Assembly (NCBI GenBank): GCA_016197405.1
Contig: JACPVR010000009.1
Location: 41,020 to 105,019, forward strand
Origin: Mycobacterium sp.
GTDB lineage: Bacteria > Actinomycetota > Actinomycetes > Mycobacteriales > Mycobacteriaceae
Length of the DNA stretch: 64,000 nt
Direction of reading: 5' to 3'
Positions within the stretch are counted from its first letter, which is position 1. Every line of letters starts with the position of its first letter. Position numbers and translations under genes: made by a program. The notes under the pieces are model-generated. The model did no database searches and had not been told where the DNA came from. It was given only the letters and a program-made list of their open reading frames with translations. This document shows positions 9,703 through 19,004 of this stretch, piece by piece.

Positions 9703-11478
9703 TCAGCCCTTGGGCCGCTGGCCGTCGGCCACCTCGGCGGCGTAGCCCTCGTAGAACGGCACGTAACCCTCTTCGCGACCGGCCAGCACATACAGCGGAT
9801 CACCGACATCCGACCCGTAGGCCTGATCACGCAGGTCCACCTTGCGGCTCTTGAACGTCGAGGTGTGCTCCAGCGAATCGACAACCCGCACGAACAGCGG
9901 CACCGCGTACGACGGCAACCGGCCGTACACAGCCTGCGCCAGCGCCTTGCCGTCGAACTGCGCGCCCTCGCGCAGCTTGATCGCCGCCATTCCGGCCCGG
10001 CCGCCGGTGTTGGGCACCTCGACGCCGTACACCGTGCATTCCTCGACGTCGTGGTCATCGACGAGCGCCGCTTCCACCTGGGTGGTGGCGACGTTCTCGC
10101 CCTTCCAGCGGAAGGTGTCACCGAGCCGGTCGGCGAACGCGGCGTGGCCCATACCCTGCGGGTTCATCACGTCGCCGGTGTTGAACCAGACATCGCCGGG
10201 CTTGAACGCGTCGCGGATCAGCTTCTTCTCGCTGGCCGCCGAGTCGGTGTAGCCGTCGAACGGCGCGAGCCGGTTGACCGGGCTGATCAACAACCCGGGT
10301 TGTCCGGCGGCGACCCTGCGCACCCGCCCCGACTCGTCGCGTTTGGGGGCGCCGGTGTCGGCGTCGTATTCGACATACGCCATGGGCAGCGGGCTGATAC
10401 CGGTGGTCTTGGAGACGTTGAAGATGTTGATGAAAACGGAGTTGCCCTCGCTGGCGGCGTAGAACTCGCAGACCCGCTTGATACCGAATCGCTCGGTGAA
10501 CTCGTCCCACATCTCCGGCCGCAACCCGTTGCCGGTGATGACCCGGACCTTGTGCGAACGGTCGGTGTGCTTCTGCGGCTGGTTGAGCAGGTAGCGGCAC
10601 AGCTCGCCGATGTAGATGAAGGCCGTCGCCTCCGAAGCGATCACTTCGTCCCAGAAGCGCGATGCCGAGAATTTCTCACCGAGGGCCAGGGTGGCGCCGG
10701 CGTTGATGACCGAGGACACCGCCACCGTCAGCGCGTTGTTGTGATAGAGCGGCAGGCAGCTGTACAGGGTGTCGTCGGGGCGCAACCGCAGCCCCAGACC
10801 GCCGAACATCGCCAGGGCCCGCAGCCAACGGAAATGCGACATCACGCTGGCTTTCGGATACCCGGTGGTTCCCGAGGTGAAGATGTAGAACGCGGTGTCG
10901 CGGGCCTGCACCTGCGCAGCCGACGGCGGGTTGGTGGTGGGCGCACTCTGTGCCTGACGTTCCAGCTCCTCGATGGTGACGAGCGCATCCAGGCTCGCGC
11001 CGCTCTCCGACACCGGATCCACGAAATCGCCTTCGGCCACCAAGACCGTGGGGGTGATCAACCCGAGGCTGTGGGCCAGCACGTCGCCACGCTGGTGGTA
11101 ATTGATCATGCCGGCCACCGCGCCGCATTTGACCGCGGCGAGCATCACCAGAACGGCGTTGGGCGAATTGCGCAGCATGACGCCGACGACGTCACCCTTG
11201 CCGACACCGCGTGCGGCCAGCACCGCCGCGTACTGGTTGGCCAACTCGTTGGCCTGCGCATAGGTCAGGTGCTGCGAGCCGAACTTGATGAAGATGCGAT
11301 CGGCATGGCGTTCGGCACGGTCCTGGAAGACCTTGCCGATCGACGTCTTGGTGGTGGGCCGGGCCAGCAGACCGGTGGCCACGCCGCGCACGATGGACGG
11401 CGCGTCCTTCACCAGTGTCGGTACCTGGCTGGCTATGTCGAGGAGGCCTACTGAAGTGCGGGAACCGGACTCTGGCAT
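9703..11478 (-). CDS. fadD6: long/very-long-chain fatty acyl-CoA synthetase
   Basis: A 591-residue FATP-type acyl-CoA synthetase close in length to M. tuberculosis FadD6. It activates long-chain fatty acids through an acyl-AMP intermediate. Motifs: AMP-binding FTSGTTGYPKAS, EFYAASEGNS, FNTGDVM and the FRWKGENVATTQVE hinge, all in the order and wording of the FATP/very-long-chain branch. A hydrophobic N-terminal region (IASQVPTLVKDAPSIVRG) may bind the membrane. Monocistronic, 25 bp after the LOG-family gene. Confidence 0.93.
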   Translation of the reverse strand: MPESGSRTSVGLLDIASQVPTLVKDAPSIVRGVATGLLARPTTKTSIGKVFQDRAERHADRIFIKFGSQHLTYAQANELANQYAAVLAARGVGKGDVVGVMLRNSPNAVLVMLAAVKCGAVAGMINYHQRGDVLAHSLGLITPTVLVAEGDFVDPVSESGASLDALVTIEELERQAQSAPTTNPPSAAQVQARDTAFYIFTSGTTGYPKASVMSHFRWLRALAMFGGLGLRLRPDDTLYSCLPLYHNNALTVAVSSVINAGATLALGEKFSASRFWDEVIASEATAFIYIGELCRYLLNQPQKHTDRSHKVRVITGNGLRPEMWDEFTERFGIKRVCEFYAASEGNSVFINIFNVSKTTGISPLPMAYVEYDADTGAPKRDESGRVRRVAAGQPGLLISPVNRLAPFDGYTDSAASEKKLIRDAFKPGDVWFNTGDVMNPQGMGHAAFADRLGDTFRWKGENVATTQVEAALVDDHDVEECTVYGVEVPNTGGRAGMAAIKLREGAQFDGKALAQAVYGRLPSYAVPLFVRVVDSLEHTSTFKSRKVDLRDQAYGSDVGDPLYVLAGREEGYVPFYEGYAAEVADGQRPKG

Positions 11479-11503
11479 GTCAGCCAGACTATCGGTGGCC
11501 GGT

Positions 11504-12049
11504 TCAGGCGGGTGCGCACAGGTCCAGGGCGGCTTCGATATCGGTGGTCACCTTGAGCCGATCCAGCGCGTCGGGGGCGACGTAACCGGTGTCCAGCAGA
11601 CCGTTCAACCAGGTCAGCAGCCCGGCGTAGTGACCCGACGGATCCAGTAGCACCACCGGTTTGTCGTGCATGCCCAGATAGCCCGCAGTCCAGGTCTCGA
11701 AGAGCTCTTCGAGTGTGCCGATGCCGCCGGGCAACGCGATGAACGCTTGCGACCGGTCCTCCATCACCTGCTTGCGTTCCCGCATGGTGTCGGTGACGAC
11801 GAGCTCGTCGGCATCCACATCGGCGAGTTCGCGGTGCACCAGGGCTTTGGGGATGACGCCGATGGTCCGGCCCGCCCGGGCACGCGCCCCGGCCGCGACC
11901 GCACCCATCGCCGAGACGTTTCCGCCGCCGGAGACCAACGTCCACCCGCGGTCGGCGATGGCACCGCCCAGCCGGGTGGCCAGCGCCAGCAGTTCGGGAT
12001 GCGTCGGGCCCGACGCGCAGTACACACAAACCGACCAGTCTTCTTGCAC
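11504..12049 (-). CDS. LOG family protein (cytokinin riboside 5'-monophosphate phosphoribohydrolase type)
   Basis: A 181-residue Rossmann protein with SVCVYCASGP, LVSGGGNVSAMGAVA, the DTMRERKQVM motif and the LPGGIGTLEELFE signature (PGGxGTxxE), all of the LOG family. Counterpart of Rv1205, which was shown in M. tuberculosis to make cytokinins by freeing the base from the nucleotide. The GTG start chosen (VQEDWSVCVYC) gives a near match to the family length; upstream in-frame codons extend to 12151 but run into the divergent gene's start. Confidence 0.92.
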   Translation of the reverse strand: MQEDWSVCVYCASGPTHPELLALATRLGGAIADRGWTLVSGGGNVSAMGAVAAGARARAGRTIGVIPKALVHRELADVDADELVVTDTMRERKQVMEDRSQAFIALPGGIGTLEELFETWTAGYLGMHDKPVVLLDPSGHYAGLLTWLNGLLDTGYVAPDALDRLKVTTDIEAALDLCAPA

Positions 12050-12111
12050 ACCGTCAGCGTATTTGCCGCTATCGCACAACGGGGTCGCGGCTGCGCCATA
12101 CGATCCGTCGG

Positions 12112-14127
12112 GTGCCGATGCAGTGGAGCGTGCCGGAGCACGCCGACGCACTCGGCCGGCTGCACGAGGCGCTGGCCGATCCGCGCTGCGCCGGTGCCGT
12201 CATCGTCGGTCCGGACGGGGCAGGCAAGTCGACGCTGGTGCGGCTGGCTGCCGAGCGGTACGCAGCCGACCACCCGGAGGCGGTGATCCGCCGGGTCACC
12301 GGAACCCCCACCGAACGTGCGGTCCCGTTCGGCGCGTTTCGGCATCTGGTCGACATCGCCGACGCCGGCAAGCCCGCCGCCTTGTTGCGCGCCGCGCGAT
12401 TGTCGTTGCGCGCACAACCTGCCGATCTGCTGATCGTCGACGAGGCGGGTCAGCTCGACCCGTTGTCGGCGACGCTGGTCTATCAGCTGGCACTGGCGGG
12501 CCAGACCCGGATGGTGGTCACGGCGCGCGGCGAGGACGCTCCGCAGCCCATCCGTGCGTTGTGGGACGACACGTTGATGCCGCGTATCGACATCGACGCG
12601 CCGGCGGCATCCGGGATCGATGTGGACGCTTTCCTGGCCGCGCTGCCCGCACCGGCCCGCGAGGTCGTCGAGTTTCTCGCGGTCCAGGAGCCGATCCCGC
12701 GTGCCGACCTGGTCGGTGTGACCTCGGCGGACGCCGTCACCGATGCGCAGCGCCTCGGTGCGGTGGAGGTGCTCACACGCGGCGACGACGAGTTGGTGTT
12801 CACCGCGCATCCGTTGTTCGCCGAGCGGGCCCTTGCCGCGCTGGGCGCCGACGGTGGGCGCCGCGTTCGCACCCTGCTGGTGCCCGCGGCCCGCGCCCGG
12901 CTGCGCGATCATCCCAGCGACCGGCTGCGGCTGGCGCTGCTGACGATCGACAGTGACGCCCCGCAGCCTGCCGAGGAAACCCTGGCGGCCGCGGGAGAGG
13001 CGCTGCGGCTCGGCGATGTGGTTCTGGCCGAACGTCTTTCACGTGTGGCGCTTGCGGGTGCGGAATCGTTGGACGCCCGGCTATTGCTGGGCCAGGCGCT
13101 GGCCTGGCAGGGCCGCGGCCGGGAGGCCGACGACGTTCTGGCAGCGGTGGCGGCACCGACACTGACCGAGCCGGAGTTGATGGCGTGGGCATTACCGCGG
13201 GCGGCCAACCAGTTCTGGATGCTCGGTGAACCCGAGCAGGCCACGGCATTTCTGCGCAACACCCGCGAACGGTTGCGCGAACCGGCCGCGCGGGCCACGG
13301 TCGACGCGCTGAGCGCAACCTTCGCGATGAACGCGGGCGGTCCGCAGCGCGCGCTGCAGATCGCCGAAGAGGTGCTGGCATCGCAGGTGGCCGATGACAT
13401 TGCGGTGGCATGGGCGGCCAGCGCCGCGTCGTTGTGCAGCGCGCGGATCGGGCGGTTCGCCGATGTCGAACCGTTCGCGCAGCGGGCGTTCGGCGCCGAA
13501 CACCCTGGCCTGCTGCGGTTCACCGCGGGCTTGGCGCAGACCACCGCGCTGCTGATGGCCGGCGAGCTCGACACCGCCGAGCAGGTGGCCAGGGAGTACA
13601 CCGATTTCGCCGAGCTGCAGCAGCCGGGCCGGGCGATCGGCGAGGTGCTGCTGGCGCACGTCCAGCTGGAGCAGGGTGATTTCGAGGGTGCCGCAGCATT
13701 GTTGGGTCCGGCGTCGGCGACACTGGATCGCACCGGCTACTCCTGGGGACCACTGTCGTTGACTCTGCTGGCGACGGCGCTGGCGCGGCTCAACCTGCTC
13801 TCCGACGCGTCGAAGGTGTTGGCGCGCGCCGAAACCCGGCATGGCACCAAGTCGGCGTTGTTCGCCCCGGAGCTCGGCCTGGCCAAGGCATGGCGAGCGG
13901 CGGCGGCACGCGATGAGCACGCAGCCGTCACCGCAGCCCGCGGCGCCGCCGGGATGGCCGAGCGCTCCGGGCAGGCGGCGGTGGCGGTGCGTTGCTGGCG
14001 GGCGGCGGTGCAGCTGGGCGATGCACACGCCCTGGGACCATTGACACGCGTTGCCGCACAAGCTGATTGCACAATGACCAGGGCGGCCGTCGCCGAGGCC
14101 CAGAATGCCGCTCAGCGGCTCAGATAG
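12112..14127 (+). CDS. P-loop ATPase with tetratricopeptide-like C-terminal region
   Basis: A 671-residue protein. Residues about 10-180 form an AAA/STAND-type NTPase with Walker [10 protein letters not shown] and Walker [13 protein letters not shown]; the remaining two thirds are Ala/Leu-rich helical repeats typical of TPR solenoids. This resembles the LuxR-type large ATP-binding regulators but the C-terminal LuxR helix-turn-helix is absent. Rv1204c, at the equivalent position in M. tuberculosis, is a protein of this kind. Role unknown, possibly signal sensing. Its 3' end overlaps convergent dapE by 16 bp. Confidence 0.85.
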   Translation: MPMQWSVPEHADALGRLHEALADPRCAGAVIVGPDGAGKSTLVRLAAERYAADHPEAVIRRVTGTPTERAVPFGAFRHLVDIADAGKPAALLRAARLSLRAQPADLLIVDEAGQLDPLSATLVYQLALAGQTRMVVTARGEDAPQPIRALWDDTLMPRIDIDAPAASGIDVDAFLAALPAPAREVVEFLAVQEPIPRADLVGVTSADAVTDAQRLGAVEVLTRGDDELVFTAHPLFAERALAALGADGGRRVRTLLVPAARARLRDHPSDRLRLALLTIDSDAPQPAEETLAAAGEALRLGDVVLAERLSRVALAGAESLDARLLLGQALAWQGRGREADDVLAAVAAPTLTEPELMAWALPRAANQFWMLGEPEQATAFLRNTRERLREPAARATVDALSATFAMNAGGPQRALQIAEEVLASQVADDIAVAWAASAASLCSARIGRFADVEPFAQRAFGAEHPGLLRFTAGLAQTTALLMAGELDTAEQVAREYTDFAELQQPGRAIGEVLLAHVQLEQGDFEGAAALLGPASATLDRTGYSWGPLSLTLLATALARLNLLSDASKVLARAETRHGTKSALFAPELGLAKAWRAAAARDEHAAVTAARGAAGMAERSGQAAVAVRCWRAAVQLGDAHALGPLTRVAAQADCTMTRAAVAEAQNAAQRLR

Positions 14128-15176
14128 GCCCGCAGCACATCCGTCACGGCGGTTATCGCGGCGACCTCCACCCGCTCGTCGCGCTTGTGGGCCAGGTTGG
14201 GGTCACCGGGTCCGTAGTTCACCGCCGGGATGCCCAGTGCGGCGAATCGGGCGACGTCGGTCCAGCCGTACTTGGCGCGAACCGCTCCGCCGGCGGCTGC
14301 GACGAGCTGCGCGGCGGCCGGTGCGGACAGCCCGGGCAGCGCCCCGGCTGCCACGTCGGTCTGCTCGACGGTGACGTCGAGCCCGTCGAAAACCTGCTGC
14401 ACATGTGCCAGCGCGTCGGCCGGGCTGCGGTCCGGCGCGAACCGGAAGTTCACCGTCAGCGCCGCGGCGTCCGGAATGACGTTGCCCGCGACACCACCTT
14501 CGATGCGGACCGCCGAAAGTCCTTCACGGTAGACACAACCGTCGATGTCGACGCTGCGTGGCACATATGCCGACAGCCGGTCCAGCACGGCACCGAGTTT
14601 GTGAATCGCGTTGTCGCCCAGCCATGATCGGGCCGAATGCGCTCGCGTGCCCGTCGCGCTGACGACGACGCGCAGGGTGCCCTGGCAGCCGGCTTCGATA
14701 TAGCCGCCGGACGGCTCACCGAGGATGGCGACATCAGCGCGCAGCCAGTCGGGCAGGTCCCGCTCGATACGGCCCAAACCGTTGGCGGAGGCTTCGATCT
14801 CTTCGCAGTCGTAGAACACCAGCGTCAGGTCGTGCGCCGGGTCGGCGACGGTGGCGGCCAGGTGCAGGAAGACTGCGTCGCCGGATTTCATGTCGGAAGT
14901 GCCGCAGCCGTACATCTGGCCGTCCTCGACGCGGCTGGGCAGGTTGTCGGCGATGGGGACGGTGTCCAGGTGGCCGGCAAGCAGAACCCGGGTCGGTAAC
15001 CCGCGGTTGGTGCGCGCCAGTACGGCGTCACCATTGCGGATGACCTCGAAACCGGTGGCCTGTTCGCGCAGGGCCGTCTCGACGGCGTCGGCGATGTGGG
15101 CCTCATCCCGCGACTCGCTGGGGATGTCCACCAGCGCCGCGGTCAGGGCTATCGGGTCAGCATGCAGATCCAGCAC
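14112..15176 (-). CDS. dapE: succinyl-diaminopimelate desuccinylase
   Basis: A 354-residue M20 zinc peptidase-fold enzyme that releases LL-diaminopimelate from N-succinyl-LL-DAP in lysine and peptidoglycan synthesis. Metal and catalytic motifs: [10 protein letters not shown] (His-x-Asp), [32 protein letters not shown] and the C-terminal [15 protein letters not shown]. The GTG giving [12 protein letters not shown] is the start that matches the M. tuberculosis length. dapD lies 7 kb away and dapC 44 kb away in the same window. Confidence 0.95.
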   Translation of the reverse strand: MLDLHADPIALTAALVDIPSESRDEAHIADAVETALREQATGFEVIRNGDAVLARTNRGLPTRVLLAGHLDTVPIADNLPSRVEDGQMYGCGTSDMKSGDAVFLHLAATVADPAHDLTLVFYDCEEIEASANGLGRIERDLPDWLRADVAILGEPSGGYIEAGCQGTLRVVVSATGTRAHSARSWLGDNAIHKLGAVLDRLSAYVPRSVDIDGCVYREGLSAVRIEGGVAGNVIPDAAALTVNFRFAPDRSPADALAHVQQVFDGLDVTVEQTDVAAGALPGLSAPAAAQLVAAAGGAVRAKYGWTDVARFAALGIPAVNYGPGDPNLAHKRDERVEVAAITAVTDVLRAYLSR

Positions 15177-15199
15177 AACTGCCCAGCCTAGCCCTGGCA

Positions 15200-16786
15200 T
15201 CAGAACGGCGGTTCGTCGTCGTCGGGTGGCGGTGTGTAGGGCGGCGGTTTCCAGTCGGCCGAGATCGTCTCCGGTTCGGGTGGCTCGTTGACCCAGGTGA
15301 GATAGGCACTGCTGCTGGGGCGACCTTTGAAGAGCAGGAGTCGGTAGCGAACCTCGTTGCGCCACTTGCGGATCTCGATCTCATGGCGACGCGCGCGGTT
15401 GACCCGCAGCGTCTCTGCATTTTCGCGTCGCTTGGCGTCGATGGCGCGACGGGCCAGGCTGTGGCGGGCCTGCCGTTGCAGGTGGCGGTTACGGGCGCGC
15501 GGTTCGGGTTCGGCACGGGCAGGCGCGAACTCCGCGAAGAGGTCCGCTCCCGCCGGTGTGGTGCGGTAGTTCCGGCCGGTCGGTGAGGTCAGCACGATGG
15601 TGCCGTCCGGCTGCTGGGTGTCGCGCCAGCCGCCCGGTCCGCAGTGGAAGGTCTTGAGGCGGTGATGCTGGCGGCAGTAACACGCCAGGTTCGACGGCAC
15701 CGTCAGCCCACCGGCAGCGGGGCGGGCCTTGTCGAACGGTCTGGTGTGGTCGATATCGGTGATCCAGGCCGGGCGATCGCAGCCCGGGAAGCGACACGTC
15801 AGATCCCGGCAACGAATCCAGCGTTCCAGCGCGGCGCCGGGTTGGTAGCGCACCGCCGCCCGGGTATCGACCGCCGGCCGGGACAGCACGCGCACTGTCG
15901 CGTGCTCGGCGAGTTGCCGGACCTGGTCGGCATCGATGACGCCGTAGCCTTCCAGATAACCGGGCCTATCACTGTGCCCGGTCACGGTGTCGCCACCGGC
16001 CAGGACGTTGACCACGAAACGCGGCCCGTTGGCCGGTTCGCCGGAGCGAGCGGCCGGGCAGTCGGATCGGCCGCAGTCGCAGGCCAATTCGCGGCCCTCA
16101 CCGAGGGCCTGCAGGGCGTCGGCGCGCCGCTGCGCGACCGTGCGGGAATCCGCTTTGCACACCGACATCGCCATCTCCGAGAGCCGCTTGTCGAAGATTG
16201 CCGCCGCGGGCGCCGGCAATGATCCGCGCAGCGCGGCCATCCCGTTGGGTTGCGCGGCCACCCGGACGTGCCGGGCGGTGTCGGCACTGACGCGGCGCTC
16301 CTTGGCGGCGCCCGGGTCGAGAGCGCCGATGGCGGCGTCCACGGCGTTGATGACGCGACGCCGCGACCAGCACTGCCAGCCCGCGAACTGTTCGGCCATC
16401 CGCTCGTCGAGTCGGGCGATCACATCGTGGGCGACCAACTCGGTGCGGGTTATGACCAGCTGCACCGTGGGCCAATCGACTGCCCCGGTCGCCAACAGGC
16501 GGGCAACCGCAGGTAACCGGGTGTCGAGCGCCTCGGCGTGGGAAATCAGCCGGCTCGCGGCCATCGGCGACAGGTTCAGCACCGCACCGACCTCGGCGGT
16601 GGTCCGGGCGAACCCGGTTATCAACGCGTAACCGGGATCATCGAGACAATGCCCCTCGGCCTCCTCGGTCCGGCGCCAGAGCAGCTCGGCGACGGCAGCC
16701 ATCCGGCGCGCCATCAACACCGACTCGTCCCGCTGGGACCGCTCGACCTCATCGAGCAGTTCACCGGACGAACGCATCTCGAACAT
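15200..16786 (-). CDS. HNH endonuclease / DUF222 protein (13E12 repeat family type)
   Basis: A 528-residue protein with an N-terminal DUF222 helical region and, in the C-terminal half, an HNH motif: [40 protein letters not shown] cysteine cluster ([12 protein letters not shown]) precedes it. The C-terminal tail is basic and then proline/acid-rich. This is the mycobacterial 13E12/REP family, often present in several copies. The start is the ATG in the LexA-type box: a -10 (TAGTAT) sits 7 bp upstream, implying a leaderless transcript. Open frame further upstream is inside alr and is excluded. Likely DNA-damage-induced nuclease; target unknown. Confidence 0.88.
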   Translation of the reverse strand: MFEMRSSGELLDEVERSQRDESVLMARRMAAVAELLWRRTEEAEGHCLDDPGYALITGFARTTAEVGAVLNLSPMAASRLISHAEALDTRLPAVARLLATGAVDWPTVQLVITRTELVAHDVIARLDERMAEQFAGWQCWSRRRVINAVDAAIGALDPGAAKERRVSADTARHVRVAAQPNGMAALRGSLPAPAAAIFDKRLSEMAMSVCKADSRTVAQRRADALQALGEGRELACDCGRSDCPAARSGEPANGPRFVVNVLAGGDTVTGHSDRPGYLEGYGVIDADQVRQLAEHATVRVLSRPAVDTRAAVRYQPGAALERWIRCRDLTCRFPGCDRPAWITDIDHTRPFDKARPAAGGLTVPSNLACYCRQHHRLKTFHCGPGGWRDTQQPDGTIVLTSPTGRNYRTTPAGADLFAEFAPARAEPEPRARNRHLQRQARHSLARRAIDAKRRENAETLRVNRARRHEIEIRKWRNEVRYRLLLFKGRPSSSAYLTWVNEPPEPETISADWKPPPYTPPPDDDEPPF

Positions 16787-16799
16787 ACGTTCGATACTA
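16779..16799 (-). promoter_or_regulatory. LexA (SOS) box overlapping -10 and leaderless start of the HNH gene
   Basis: Perfect inverted repeat TCGAAC-ATAC-GTTCGA at 16779-16794, the mycobacterial LexA box pattern TCGAAC-N4-GTTCGA. A -10 element (TAGTAT on the minus strand, 16794-16799) touches it, and the ATG at 16786-16784 lies inside it, 7 nt from the -10. LexA bound here would block the promoter and start site. Confidence 0.9.
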
Positions 16800-16801
16800 A
16801 A

Positions 16802-16826
16802 CCCGGCCTCCGACAAGCCGGCCGGG
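16802..16826 (-). terminator. putative hairpin terminator of alr
   Basis: Inverted repeat CCCGGCC / GGCCGGG with an 11-nt loop just after the alr stop codon (16828-16830), followed on the minus strand by TTTAGTAT. The T-run is short and doubles as part of the -10 of the HNH gene, so it would separate the amine operon from the SOS-controlled gene. Confidence 0.5.
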
Positions 16827-16827
16827 C

Positions 16828-17943
16828 TCACTCGAGGTAGCGCCGGACCCGCCTGCCGCCGATACCGGTGAGGATCTCGTAGTCGATGGTGTGCGCCAGC
16901 CGGGCCCATTCCAGCGCGGTGGGCTCGCCGCGTGTGCCGGTACCGAACAGCACCGCCCGGTCCCCCTCGCGGACGCCGCCGCCGTCGGGTCCCAGGTCGA
17001 TGACGAACTGGTCCATGCACACCCGGCCGACGTTCGAAAAGCGCCGCCCGTCGATCCACACGACCAACCGATTGGAGGCCACCCGCGGCACGCCGTCGGC
17101 GTATCCACAGGCCACCACCGCGATGACGGTGTCACGTGGGGAAACCCAGGAGTGGTTGTACGAAATACCCTGTCCCGCAGTTACTTTCTTCACCTGGGCA
17201 ATCTCAGCGGTCACGGTCATCGCGGGAATCAGGCCGAAGTCCCCCAGCTGCGGCACCGGGGTGCGGCCGTAGATCGCGATACCGGAACGCACCAGGTCGC
17301 GGGACAGGTCGCGACGGGTGAGAGCCGCGGCAGAATTCGACACATGCACCGACGTCGGGCCCGCACCGCAGCGGCGCAACTCGGCCACGCACCGGTCGAG
17401 CCGGTCGGCCTGCGCGCCGTTGAGCGGATGACCGGGCTCGTCGGCGAATGCCAGATGGGTCATTGCCGTGCGCAGCACAACGGCCTCCGATGCCGCGTAT
17501 TTCGCCAGAGCATCGCGCAATTGCGGCCAGTCCCGGTCCACGGCACCGCTGCGCCCCAGCCCGGTGTCGACCTTCACACCCACGACCGCGGTGCGGCCCA
17601 GCGCGTCGGCGGCCGCGACGACGGAGGCGAGCTGCGTCGTCGACGACACCACCACTTCGACACCGGCCTCGATGGCCGCGGCGAAATCAGTTGTCGGCGT
17701 GTGCAACCAGGCGATCACCGGAGCATCGACACCACCGGCCCGCAGGGACAGGGCCTCGTCGACGGTGGCCACACCGATCCCGGCCGCACCTGCGCCCAGA
17801 GCGGCACGGGCCACCGGAACCGCACCGTGCCCGTAGCCGTCTGCCTTGACCACCGCCAGCACCGAGGTCCCGGATCGCTGCTGCAACACGCCGACGTTAT
17901 GGGCGATCGCCGCCAGATCGACGACCGCCTCGACGGCGGCCAT
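16828..17943 (-). CDS. alanine racemase (probably a second, catabolic copy)
   Basis: A 371-residue PLP-dependent racemase interconverting L- and D-alanine. The PLP lysine is in VLAVVKADGYGHG (about K33), the opposite catalytic tyrosine in GISYNHSW (about Y262), with MTHLAFAD, GIAIYGRTP and VGRVCMDQFVIDLG motifs conserved. M. tuberculosis alr sits elsewhere (Rv3423c, next to tsaE/tsaB), so this copy, 2 bp from an (R)-amine transaminase, is probably a paralogue. It could supply D-alanine as amino donor or return the D-alanine product to L-alanine. It could instead be the only alr of this strain; the rest of the genome would decide. Confidence 0.92.
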   Translation of the reverse strand: MAAVEAVVDLAAIAHNVGVLQQRSGTSVLAVVKADGYGHGAVPVARAALGAGAAGIGVATVDEALSLRAGGVDAPVIAWLHTPTTDFAAAIEAGVEVVVSSTTQLASVVAAADALGRTAVVGVKVDTGLGRSGAVDRDWPQLRDALAKYAASEAVVLRTAMTHLAFADEPGHPLNGAQADRLDRCVAELRRCGAGPTSVHVSNSAAALTRRDLSRDLVRSGIAIYGRTPVPQLGDFGLIPAMTVTAEIAQVKKVTAGQGISYNHSWVSPRDTVIAVVACGYADGVPRVASNRLVVWIDGRRFSNVGRVCMDQFVIDLGPDGGGVREGDRAVLFGTGTRGEPTALEWARLAHTIDYEILTGIGGRRVRRYLE

Positions 17944-17945
17944 GC

Positions 17946-18965
17946 TCAGTACTGGATGGCTTCGATCAGTGGTGAGGGCTCATCCATCAACGCCCAGAAC
18001 CGATCCCGGATCGCGACGGTGAGCGGGCCGGGTTCGCCGTTGCCGATGGGTTCACCGTCGAGCGAGTTGATCGGTGTGACACCACCGGCGGTGGTGACGG
18101 CCATCAGTTCGTCGGCATCGTAGAGTTCGCGACTGGTGACATCGCGCAGCGTGGCTTCGATGCCCATCTGGTCGGCGAGTTCGAAGACCGTCTTGCGCGT
18201 GATACCGGGCAGGGCGTTGCGCGACGGTGAGGCCAGCTTGCCGTCTTTGACGATGCAGACGTTGAAGCCCGGCCCTTCGGCGACGCAGTTGTCGGAATCG
18301 AGCAGTATGGCGGTGCGCGCACCGCGGTCCTTGGCTTCGAAGCTGGCCGCCGTGAGGTCACCCCACTGGTAGTTCTTGATGGTCGGGTCGACGGTGTTGC
18401 GGCCGGCCCGGCGGACGTGGCGGGGCACGATCGCGGTGGTACCGAAGATCTGCTCGGCGGGCGGGAACGCCCACAGATACGGGATGGCGTAGATGTACAC
18501 CTGATGGGTGAGCTTGGAAAGGTCCTTCTCGCCCTTGCGTTTCCCGTATCCCCGGGTGACCGTCAGGTTGACGAAGGACTCCCGCAGTTGCGACATCGAG
18601 ATGCATTTCTTGGTGATCTCGGCGAGTTCGTCCTTGCTCATCCCGGCGTCCAGGCGCAGCTTCGCCGCTCCGTCGAGCAGACGATCGAGGTGATCGCCGA
18701 GCCGAAACACGTTGCCGTGCCACACATGCGCGACGGTGTAGGTCAGATCCGAGTGCCCGAAACCGGTGTCAAAGATCGAGATCTTGGCTTCCTCGGCCGG
18801 CATGTACTCGCCCTCGATCCAGGCCACGCCACCGGCGAACGGACTCGAGGTGTCCAGTTCGTAGTCGCTGTACTGGATCACCGAGCCGGGCGGGGTGTCC
18901 TCGCGGATGGCGCCGGGCTCGACGGCGACCAGGTTGCTGGTACCGAGTGCGGTGGTGAGGGTCAT
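17946..18965 (-). CDS. (R)-selective amine:pyruvate transaminase, class IV fold
   Basis: A 339-residue fold-type IV PLP aminotransferase. The wording VIQYSDYELD, GGVAWIEGEY, ISIFDTGFGHSDLTYTV, HVWHGN, TRGYGKRKGEKD, IKNYQWGDL (PLP lysine about K197) and ALPGITRKTV matches the (R)-amine transaminases of Arthrobacter (ATA-117) and Mycobacterium vanbaalenii as I remember them, rather than IlvE or D-amino-acid aminotransferase. Such enzymes move an amino group between (R)-amines and pyruvate/D-alanine. It sits between a permease and an alanine racemase on one strand, suggesting an amine-use operon. The physiological amine is unknown. Confidence 0.88.
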   Translation of the reverse strand: MTLTTALGTSNLVAVEPGAIREDTPPGSVIQYSDYELDTSSPFAGGVAWIEGEYMPAEEAKISIFDTGFGHSDLTYTVAHVWHGNVFRLGDHLDRLLDGAAKLRLDAGMSKDELAEITKKCISMSQLRESFVNLTVTRGYGKRKGEKDLSKLTHQVYIYAIPYLWAFPPAEQIFGTTAIVPRHVRRAGRNTVDPTIKNYQWGDLTAASFEAKDRGARTAILLDSDNCVAEGPGFNVCIVKDGKLASPSRNALPGITRKTVFELADQMGIEATLRDVTSRELYDADELMAVTTAGGVTPINSLDGEPIGNGEPGPLTVAIRDRFWALMDEPSPLIEAIQY

Positions 18966-19004
18966 TTCTGGGATTCCTTTGGATGAGTTGGGGATACGAG
19001 CAGA

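Noticed and set aside
9586..11454. 622-codon frame antisense to fadD6
   Set aside because: Product is repeat-like Arg/Gly/Val without any domain; fadD6 on the other strand has all motifs.
16787..17059. N-terminal extension of the HNH gene upstream of 16786
   Set aside because: It lies inside alr in another frame and would bypass the LexA box and leaderless -10.
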